From Silene latifolia (lineage: Eukaryota; Streptophyta; Magnoliopsida; Caryophyllales; Caryophyllaceae): a DNA stretch of 64,000 nt. Shown here piece by piece: positions 55,375-64,000 of the stretch. The stretch's first letter is position 1. The number at the start of each line of letters is the position of its first letter. The stretch lies in the NCBI RefSeq assembly GCF_048544455.1, contig NC_133528.1, positions 46,956,002 through 47,020,001 on the forward strand. The letters run 5' to 3'. Both the position numbers and the translations under genes were made by a program. The notes under the pieces are model-generated. The model was not told where the DNA came from. It made no database searches and worked only from the letters and a program-made list of their open reading frames with translations.

Positions 55375-55760
55375 CCCCCGGTCCGAGACGTATATTAATG
55401 TCAAGGCCCGGACGGATATTACGGCTTGGGTTTCACTCAAAGTGACCCGGCCTATGAGGACGTCGTGGGCAGATGTGCCGTTGATAACTATAAAATCAGA
55501 CATCACGTTCCTGGCTGCAGTTCCCTCGCCGAACCTTACCGACAGTCTGACCGACCCCAGGGGTACCAGGCCGACCCCTTTAAAAGTGTACGGCGGGTTG
55601 GTGCAGGGTTCAAATCTTCGACTCTCGAGCACCGAGGCCGAGAAAGCATTCTCTCGTACATAATGTTTGTGTAGGCGCCGTGTCGATTAGGCACCTCTTC
55701 ACCAAATGGTTGGCTATGTTCGGTGTGGTTTGTGAGTGGGTATTTGTGAGGAGCAATGAC
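55375..55760 (-). pseudogene. Tat protease, broken at the active site
   Basis: Sense PHKYPL..., then a frame change inside the LIDT-G motif (about 55675-55690), TNIMYERML, FKGVGLVPLGSVRLSVRFG and FIVINGTSAHDVLIGRVTL (cf. the usual ILGR strand). It runs directly into the extra RNase H copy. Confidence 0.8.
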
Positions 55761-55899
55761 TCCCTCGTAGTCCGCCTGTCCGATAGTCATATCGGGGATT
55801 TTGGGAGCGGGGGTGGCTGTGTTGGGCACAAAGTTGACGGCCTGACATGGCTCATTCAGTTGCCGTTTGTGTCCATGAGCGGACCCATCGTTCCCGTTG

Positions 55900-57473
55900 C
55901 CTCTGATGACAACATGGATTACTCCTATCCGTTCAAAGACGGATTTGCTGTTTGACCCGCCGGCATTCGGTTTCTGGCCTTTGGCGAGATACTTGCCGAG
56001 GCTCCCCTTCCGGATCAGCTCTTCAATGGCGTCCTTCAGATGTCGGCAGTCGTTGGTTAAGTGTCCGGTGTGGCCGTGGTACTCACGGTATTGGCTCGTG
56101 TCACCGTCACTCCTCGGCCTAGGGGCCTTTCCCACTTCGGCCTTCACTCTTGCTCGAGCGAATACCTCGGCGGCCGACACGACTAGGGGGTGTGATCGCT
56201 GCACCGTTTTTTGTAGTACGCTCCCGAACTCCCCCCGGCGCCCGTCGAGTCCTGTCTCCTGGCAGATTTGTCAGACCGTGACCGATTATTGTCACGGCGT
56301 CTTTCATCGAGGTTGCCCTCCCGGCGGCTCTTCTTCTCTGAGTGCTCGGCCTCGTTGGGGCCTAACCACGTCTTGTGATAGTCTTCTACTTTGATGGCCT
56401 GGTCGGCCATTTTCCTGGCGGCATCCAAGCCCAGGCCTCCGCACTTAATGAGCTCATTTTTCAAATCTCCCCTTGGGAGGCCCTTCATCAGCGCGAAGGC
56501 CGCCAGTTCGGGATTAATCTCTCGAATCTGTTGGACCTTTCCGTCAAACCTCTTCATGTAGCTTCGTAGAGACTCGCCCCCCTCCTGTTTGATAGTTAGG
56601 AGGTCCGATGTCTCCACGGCCCTTCTCTTGTTGCAAGAGTACTGGGCTAAAAAGGCGTCCCTTAGGTCGGCGTAGTAGTACACCGAGCCGTCGGGGAGCC
56701 CCTTGTACCAACTTTGAGCCATCCCATGCAATGTTGTTGGGAAAACTCGGCACCATACTTCATCGGGCTGCTCCCATACTGACATGTGAGACTCGAAAGC
56801 CTCAGCGTGGTCGGCTGGATCACCCTCCCCTTTGTATGATATGGGTGGCAACTTGAGCTTAGTTGGCACCTGGACTTCTAGGACGTAGGCGCTGAGGGGC
56901 TGTCTGATCACATGCCGGATGGCACGTGGCGATCGGCTCCTCGCATTCCTAACCCGGCTCCTCTCCTCGTAGCGGGAGGGGCTCTTTCTTCGACTTGGAC
57001 TTCTTCTCCAACTCGCCGAGTCGGACTCCTCGGCTCCTTTGGGGTATGCCTCGTTCGTGTTGCGGGGGACGCTGTCCTCCCATGAGTACGGGAAGGACTT
57101 AGGTCTACCACGCCCACTTTGGGCTCCGGCGACTTTTTGGGTCAGCTTCTCCTAGCGCTCCGTTCAAATCTCTCGGAGTCACATTTTGGGCCCTGGTCTT
57201 CTGGACAGTTTCCGCCGCTCTTGTCGGCGTGACAGTGTGAGCAGACGTATTACTAATTAGGTCCAGGACCATTTTCAGCTTTGCTATGTCAACCACATGC
57301 CCCATGATGGTGACCTGGTTGTTATCGGGCGGCGTGTCCGGTATTATCGGCATCCCGAACTCCGGTTGGATTACCCCGCCGGTGGAGGGCTGCACGACTC
57401 CAGAATTGTTGAAGGTATTATCTTGGTGGAACGCGGTTTCGTCGGTCACGACTGCGTCTTGTTGTTTCGACAT
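55900..57473 (-). pseudogene. Tat gag
   Basis: N-terminal piece 57473-57105 (MSKQQDAVVTD). Capsid core 56911-56183: LPPISYKGEGDPADHAEAFE, WCRVFPTTLHGMAQSWYKGL, LRDAFLAQYSCNKRR and LKQEGGESLRSYMKRF-like blocks, the Retrotrans_gag pattern. The C-terminal basic region and the CRHLKDAIEELIRKGSLGKYL block (about 56080-56020) are a usual Tat feature before protease; the first part YCxxHxxxGHxTxxC-like (EYHGHTGHLTNDC) resembles a degenerate zinc knuckle. Frame changes near 57100 and 56200. Confidence 0.9.
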
Positions 57474-57550
57474 CTTCTTAGCTTTTTGGGTGGGTTTTTG
57501 TGTGTTTTTTTCTTGTTTTGGGAATGAATGTGACTAGCTTCTAGTGTCAC

Positions 57551-57568
57551 TCCCCACAGACGGCGCTA
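57551..57568 (-). other. Tat primer-binding site
   Basis: Sense TAGCGCCGTCTGTGGGGA, 2 bp inside the 5' LTR, the Tat-type primer site (tRNA-Arg in Ogre-like elements; the exact tRNA is not checked here). Confidence 0.8.
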
Positions 57569-57570
57569 AT

Positions 57571-58198
57571 TGTTCCGGGTGTAATTCCAGAGCAAGTATC
57601 GTTACCACCCGTGGCTTGTAGAATGATGTCTTGAGTTGGATTCTCCCTTGGTCTTTATCGTTCCTCTCGGCCTCTCCTGCAACAATGAACGAACTGAGGG
57701 CTTGGCTTTGTGCCAAGCGTACCCACTCCGACGCCCAAGTCAGTAAACTTAGAGGTATAAGTTGTATGCTAATTGGCTAGGAATATATTGTAGAGAGATA
57801 AGAAAGATTATACCAGATGAATAGTGTATTTAGGTCAAGTTGTATATTTCTGGATTGGATGGGATCCCTTCCTCAATGAAGGTTGAGGAGTATTTATAGA
57901 CTTCACCTTTTGTCACGTAGTGGCCAAGTGGCCAAGTGGCTAGCAGGTGGAAAGACTGATCTACCCCTCGGCCGAGGGACCTGTGGCAGGCCGGCGGGCC
58001 CTGTTGACTCACCGCCGAGGGGTCTTGGATGTGAGTACGCGGGTATGTGCCCCGGCTGGCAAGTTGCCATGCCGAGACCAGCCGACAGCCGATGATGGGT
58101 CGCATCGGCTAATTTGTCTAAGTCGTTGACTTGCTGTGGACATCTTTGACCTTGCTCAATATGTTGACTTGGTCAGCGGTGGAGAATATGCCCCATCA
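57571..58198 (-). repeat. Tat 5' LTR
   Basis: 628 bp. In the sense direction the palindrome CCCTCGGCCGAGGG (57965-57978) lies 66 bp before the tatttata complement (57891-57898), the probable TATA box. Confidence 0.95.
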
Positions 58199-58293
58199 AT
58201 AGTGATTTACAGTTTTGTTTTATGTAGTATGTATCAAGTCAACCTCAAATAATAGTATCAATAAAAGATTTAGCAATTTATAATTTTATATAA

Positions 58294-58326
58294 ACTAGTT
58301 TTACACCCGTGCAATAATGCACGGGT
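58294..58326 (-). mobile_element. Helitron 3' terminus (minus strand)
   Basis: Sense: stem ACCCGTGCA/TGCACGGGT with 4-base loop, then tgtaaaa, CTAG and T. A good match to the Helitron 3' end. The right-hand body and 5' end are not delimited. Confidence 0.6.
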
Positions 58327-59078
58327 TTGCTTATCACAGAAGGTGAATGACTTGCGTGTAAGTGTGTGTAATTAGCGGTGATAAATAGGTTAATCGGGCC
58401 GGTTTACTTCTGACTGGGTTATTTTTGTTTTGTCATATATTTGGATTGGATTATTTCCGGGTATAGCATTTTGGGTCGGGATTAATGGTTAAAGCACTTT
58501 AAATAAGAGTATTAGTTTCACTTAATAGAGGTGTTTAAAAAAATAGTTATTTTATGTGAAGCGTGAAACCAATTAACTATTTTTTTTAAAGTATATATAA
58601 TATTAGTATGACTTAACTAGTAATTTTCAAGTTAATTATGGGCACTTTGTATCCTTTCGAATAGGGTTGATTATGGATCAGCTTGCCTCAGGTCAAATCA
58701 ACATTGGGTCAATTAAGGTTCATGTTGTATCTGGGTAGGGTCAGATTAATTCAGATCTTGGTCATATTCGTAGAGGCAATTTCGAGGTCACTTTCAGGTC
58801 TCGGATCAGTCTTATTGGGTCACGTTAGCTTTCCTAGGTGTAAGTGTAACCCAGTCTGAGTCAATCTAACCTTAAGCATGGATGGGTTGAGGATCAATTT
58901 CGGACTTTGTTTTAGAGTTTGGATTATATCTGTCAAGCGGGTCTGTCGGGCACTCGGGCCAGAGCGAATAGAAACGTGTAAACTACGGGTCGGTTCATAC
59001 CAGTTACAGGTCGGATTATGCTCAAAATACGGGTTTGTAACGCTTCTTTTTACCGTTTTTTTTTAAATTAAAGCATAA
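58327..59078. other. Intergenic, possible Helitron body with gggtc words
   Basis: No gene. The stretch from 58690 to 59040 has repeated ggtcaaat, gggtc and cgggt words, like a decayed MITE. Confidence 0.35.
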
Positions 59079-59107
59079 CTAGTATTGGTGCCCGGCTTCG
59101 CCCGGGC
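59079..59107 (-). mobile_element. Helitron 3' terminus, copy A
   Basis: Sense hairpin GCCCGGGCGAAGCCGGGC, then accaata, CTAG and T. The body lies to the right. Confidence 0.65.
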
Positions 59108-59796
59108 TGCCTCTACCTACCATTAATTTTTTTTTCATTAAATAAAATTACTTAAAGTTGCATAACCCATAAATTTAACATTAACATATTTTTCTATAAC
59201 ATATCCTAAAATTACGATGAAATAAATTTTGAGACAAATTCACTGCTCCCGCTATTAATATTTTACTCTTATTAATGAAACAATAGTAATAACATTTCAT
59301 TACTTGCTCGTAATCATTGTTACTTTCACTACTCCCATCGTAATTATTGTTGCTGTCACTACTGCCGCATTAATATTGATAATTTCACTACTACCGTCGT
59401 AATTATTGTTACTTTCACTATTGTCGCATTAATATTGATTATTTCACTACTCCCGTTCTTTTTACCACTTTCACTAATCTCGCTTATAATATTGTTACCC
59501 TTACTATTCAAATGATTGATTACTATCGTATAACTATATCCAATGTTACTACAATTTTTTTCTTTACTGACGAAATTACTTTTACTACTTAGACATGCAA
59601 TTTTAAGAGGATTATATTACATATATGCATTAAATCAAATCGAAAGAATGATGCAATATTATATATTAGGGAATCTAACTTAAATTATTTATAACCTACT
59701 TATTATATTTTTGTATGTTAAATAATTAACATCTTTATATATCTAATAAATTATAAAGTTTAATAAAATTGCATAGATTTTAAATTTAATATATAA

Positions 59797-59825
59797 CTAG
59801 TATTGGTGCCCGGCTTCGCCCGGGC
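59797..59825 (-). mobile_element. Helitron 3' terminus, copy B
   Basis: Identical hairpin and CTAG end to copy A, 718 bp further on. Two ends in a head-to-tail row suggest that one Helitron inserted at, or was copied beside, the other. Confidence 0.65.
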
Positions 59826-60523
59826 TGCCTCTAATTACCATTAATTTTTTTTTCATTAAATAAAATTACTTAAAGTTGCATAACCTTTAAATTTATCATT
59901 AATATATTTTTTAATGACATATCCTAAAATTACGATGAAATAAATTTTGAGACAAATTCACTACTCCCGCTATTAATATTTTACTCTTATTAATGAAACA
60001 ACAGTAATAACATTTCATTACTTACCCGTAATCATTCTTACTTTCACTACTCCCGCCGTAATTATTGTTACTGTCACTACTGCACCATTAATATTGATAA
60101 TTTCACTACTCCCGCCGTAATTATTGTTACTTTCACTATTGCCGCATTAATATTGATTATTTCACTACTCCCGTTGTTGTTTCTACCACTTTCACTAATC
60201 TCGCTGATAATATTGTTACTTTTATTATTCAAATGAGTTATTAATATCATATAACTATATCCAATGTTACTACAATTTTTTTCTTTTCTTGTGAAATTAC
60301 TTTTACTACTTAGGCATGCAATTTTAAGAGGATTATATATTTATATTACATATATGCATTAAATCGAAAGAATTATGCAATATTATATATTATGGAATCT
60401 AACTTGAATTATTTATAACCTACTTATATTATATTTTTATATGTTAAATAATTAACATCTCTATACATCTAATAAACTATAAAGTTTAATAAAATTGCAT
60501 AGATTTTATATTTAATATATAAT

Positions 60524-61310
60524 TTTATGATGATTATAATTAATACAATAAGTGTGCATGTTTATACTAATTAATTATTTTATTTTAAGGAAATTGACCA
60601 TCTTCTAGTCTCTTTGAAATTGACCATCTTAATTAATTATTTTATTTTAAGGATATTGACCATATTAATTAATTATTTTATTTTAAGGAAATTAACCATG
60701 TTTTAGTCTCTTACAAATGTTTAGGAAAATTACCAAGCTTCTATATAATTTAATTTTAACCCAAACTATATAATATTTGCATTGAGATCCCTTAATTGGG
60801 TCCATCACATGGTGCTAGTGATTTAAAACTATATAGTATAATTAATTTATATAACTTTCTTTAATTACATTGAAGTCCCTTGGTTTCTGGATTTAATATA
60901 TAGTATTGATTTTATGATGATAATAATTAATACCATAAGTGTGCATATTTATACTAATTAATTATTTTATTTTAAGGAAATTAACCATCTTCTAGTCTTC
61001 TATAAATATTTAGGAAAATTACCAAGCATCTTCTTTCTCTTAGTTTCCTTGAAATTGACCTTCTTAATTAATTATTTTATTTTAAGGAAATTGGCCATAT
61101 TTCAGTCTTTTACAAATGTTTAGGAAAATTACCAAGCTTCTATGTAATTTAATTTTAACCCAAACTATATAATATTTGCATTGAGATCCCTTAATCGGGT
61201 CCATCACACGGTGCTATTGATTTAAAACTATATAGTATAATTAATTTGTATAACTTTCTTTAATTACATTGAAGTCCCTTGGTTTCTGGATTTAATATAT
61301 AGTATTGATT
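60524..61310. repeat. Tandem pair of about 380-bp AT-rich units
   Basis: The unit running from ttttatgatgat through the attaattattttattttaagg blocks to tggtttctggatttaatata is present at 60524-60900 and again at 60905-61300, with one short internal repetition. Probably part of the same Helitron-derived block. Confidence 0.8.
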
Positions 61311-62419
61311 AATACATAGTAATAATATTTTAGTCATATTCAATACTTACATCAATTATATTGAAAAAATTATAAAAGTTAAGTTATTTTATTAATAATT
61401 TTATTATTAAAGGCTATAAAAATTATATAAAATTGACTTTTTAATTGTGTTCGAAATTCAAACTTCTAAAAATAATTATTTTCAAATATATTATATAAAT
61501 ATTAATATTTTAATAAATATTTTGATATATCTGCCCAACGGGTCAACTCGTTCGAATCAGGTTTCGACCGAGTAATTTCGGGTTCGGGTCTAACGGGTTG
61601 CAGGTTGAGATTTTTGGGTCTTGACCTTAGAAAAAATGAACTGGGTCGAGTTTACGGGTCCGGTCAAAATTTGACAGGTCTAGTTTTTATTCAGCTTAGA
61701 GTTCGTCGAGTCTTCAAAAATGAGGTGTGAGGTCGGTTCGTGAAAAGCTTGAGTTCGATAATATTATAATTTTTTTTCATTTTCTCACTTGAATCTTACT
61801 AAAGTAAAACCAAATTAGAAATTATTTATATTCTAAAAAATCTTAAAATAAGATTAAACGCGATATGAAAAACTTTGTATCGGCTCGGATTTAATCAAAC
61901 TCCGCTCGAAATCAGGACTCAAGATTGTTTTGATCGAGATCGAGATTCCTTTTCAAATTATAATATTAAATACAATTATATTCTTTTTATTTTATTTTTC
62001 TTTTTTAACCCTTTGAATTTATAATTTTAAATACTTTTTATATCCTTTTATATCGTTTACCAAAATCAGCTAACTTTTTGGTTTGTTTTCTAAACTGTTT
62101 TTATATAATCAAGTATATTATCAACTTTTAATTTCCAGCTACCTTAATAACTACATTTTCAGATTTAAGCTACCTTTTAAATTTTTAGATAATATTTCAA
62201 GTTTTAGCTAACTGTTCAATTAGTTTTACTGAAGATTGAGTTGATGGCCAAGGTGGTGACTTTTTAAGGGAGTGTGCAAGTGAGTCAAGGTAAATAAGTT
62301 GGAATTAAGAGTAAAGATTAATGATGACCAAATTAACTTGTTGAGAGTATGATGAGCACAGGTCAACTCCAAGTCAATGTCAGCCAACTAGATGTCAACT
62401 CATCATACAACAAACTTTT
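61311..62419. other. AT-rich intergenic, no gene
   Basis: Decayed. A cgggtc-word cluster at 61530-61700 resembles 58930-59040. Nothing else is supported. Confidence 0.4.
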
Positions 62420-62540
62420 TGTAACACCCCCATTTACCAAGGTGTCTTACCAAGGACCACCCTAACATATACCGATGCTACCATCTCAGTTGCCCGAGGT
62501 AAGTATATCAAAAGTGATCATCCAAGAACAATTATTAAAG

Positions 62541-62757
<217 letters not shown>

Positions 62758-63871
62758 TTAACCGAATACATAGTCTCAAAACTAAAAACCCAAGTAAGAA
62801 GAATATGAATCCAAGTACAACAAAACCAAGTATCTAAAACTCGTGACAGCGGAAGCTAAGACTCTAAGTGATGACATCTCATCCTCGTAACTAAAAACCC
62901 AAGTAAGAAGAATATGAATCCAAGTACAACAAAAACCAAGTATCTAAAACTCGTGACAGCGGAAGCTAAGACTCTAAGTGATGACATCCCATCCTCGTGC
63001 CCGCAGCTAATATGAAATCATCACCTGTCACAATCTGCTCACCATCCCCGAATGGATCACCACAGTTTTATAAAACATAAACGGGGTCAGTTCATTGAAT
63101 AATCGAGATAAGTAATCACAAAGGAAACAACCAAAGCAATCCAGTTCAACTGTATAATCATTCTCCCAACTCTATTAGTATCTAGTAACCGGCTACACAC
63201 CTAAGTGTGTACCCCTGCCAGATTACCCATCGCAACATGTAATCCTCACCGCCAGTAGGGGACCGCAGCCTTGCCCACCTAAGTCTCCTCATCGTAACGA
63301 GCAATAACCCATGTCCATTAATGTGAAAATCCCCCTTGTGACGGGAACAACAAGGGGTGAATCAAGAGCGTGAAGCCATTCCCAAATGATGACTCCACTC
63401 AGCAGAGGACGCACCTCGTAAACATACACAAACAACAACCAATCCAAAAACCAAGAAAGACAATTCCAATAATGATACTAATCATGCCAATACAACAATC
63501 AATCCGTCTTAAATAAATTAAAAAAGCAACTGAGTAGGGAAACCCTACCTTATCACTGATCCGAATCACAAGTACACAGTGGAAGATAGAATAGTTCCTC
63601 TACGAATCCTTCACCTAACAACAATCACAACAATTCTAATCACAAACATGCCAAGCTACATTTTTCCCAAATCTAATCATTAGGGCAAAACCCTAAAAGG
63701 CAAATCTAATCAAAAGACACGAAACTAGTGACTTACCGACGAAACTTATGCGAAAAAGATGAACGAAAGACTCACAACGATCAATTGCCTTGGGAGTGAT
63801 TAAGGATGATTAGAGGAGTGAAGAACATAGTTTAGGTTTTCGTAAAAATGGATAGAAACTGTTAAACTAGA

Positions 63872-63983
63872 TTTATATAATCTTTAATCACCCTTAATCA
63901 AATCGCGGAAATTAATCACGTCAGACCGGTTACTCGGTCGAGTACCTGGAGTACTCGGCCGAGTACTCCCTACTCGGCCGAGT
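63872..63983 (-). promoter_or_regulatory. U3 palindrome cluster (CTCGGCCGAG) plus TATA box
   Basis: Sense: ACTCGGCCGAGT twice and ACTCGACCGAGT once (63983 down to 63932), then TTATATAAAT (complement of 63872-63880) about 52 bp later. Same layout as the related LTR at 10374, but with a different core. Confidence 0.65.
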
Positions 63984-64000
63984 GTTCCTGGGCAGTATCC

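Larger units (their letters stand above)
47045..58198 (-). mobile_element. Tat-lineage Ty3/gypsy retrotransposon (Retand/Ogre-like)
   Basis: LTRs 47045-47668 and 57571-58198 (TGTTCCGGG...CCCCATCA), target duplication atagt (47040-47044, 58199-58203), 11,154 bp in all, sense minus. Order in sense: LTR, primer site, gag, protease, an extra RNase H piece, reverse transcriptase, RNase H, second RNase H, integrase, tandem repeats, an antisense gene, LTR. The additional RNase H before integrase, the antisense ORF and the 3' tandem repeats together mark the plant Tat lineage. Many frame breaks; not autonomous now. Confidence 0.95.
59079..60515. repeat. Tandem pair of about 718-bp Helitron-derived units
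   Basis: 59079-59796 is repeated from 59797 with scattered changes. Each unit begins with the same hairpin end and contains a local array of about 30-bp units such as cactactcccg(c/t)cgtaattattgtta (59315-59460 and 60045-60185). AT-rich, no ORF. Confidence 0.88.

Overview
The window is nuclear DNA of a flowering plant. It has spliceosomal introns, a plant UDP-glycosyltransferase, a plant cytosolic aldolase, and plant-type LTR retrotransposons, LINE, MITEs, Helitron ends and a Cassandra element. A Caryophyllales (pink family) host is my inference, from a Retand-like Tat element with tandem repeats and from general character; no single base proves it. Only two host genes look intact, both on the minus strand: a UGT89-type glycosyltransferase (40501-41889) and a three-exon cytosolic fructose-bisphosphate aldolase (43445-45715). 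A broken second copy of the glycosyltransferase lies at 11572-12537.

Layout. 1-2476 and 8682-10373 are decayed retroelement DNA split by E1, a 6.2 kb non-autonomous Athila-like LTR element (2477-8676, TSD tgtat). An LTR at 10374-11571 truncates the glycosyltransferase pseudogene. 12.8-15.1 kb holds MITEs. From 15340 to 36063 there is a three-level nest: a LINE (14-bp TSD) split inside its reverse transcriptase by E3 (18872-33828, TSD agggc), a gag-protease-only Athila-like element whose 5' LTR is split by E2 (20360-26862, TSD gtact), a relative of E1. A solo LTR (36117-37879, TSD gccaa), an RNase H-like fragment interrupted by a hAT-type MITE, and a Cassandra TRIM (39367-40220, TSD tgtca) with 5S rRNA-like LTRs follow. 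After the two genes come Helitron ends, a foldback element, an 11.2 kb Tat-lineage Ty3/gypsy element (47045-58198, TSD atagt), Helitron-derived AT-rich repeats, and a truncated LTR with a long AAT microsatellite (62420-64000).

Most unusual signal. Seven LTRs or LTR pairs, from at least five unrelated families, carry short GC-containing palindromes or palindromic arrays, in most cases about 50-90 bp upstream of a TATA box. The palindrome differs by family: CTCGATCGAG in E1, E2 and the 10.4 kb LTR; GTCGATCGAC in E3; CTCGGCCGAG in the last LTR and the Tat LTR; GACGCCCGTC-type and agactccggtct-type in the solo LTR. In E1, E2 and E3 the family's palindrome is repeated inside the open reading frame and again in the spacer after it. 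I know of no described function for this.

None of E1, E2 or E3 encodes reverse transcriptase or integrase, so all must have moved with outside help. They share a tRNA-Asp primer site, a hairpin or spacer module of over 1 kb, and a duplicated purine tract. All statements of homology come from reading motifs; no database search was possible.
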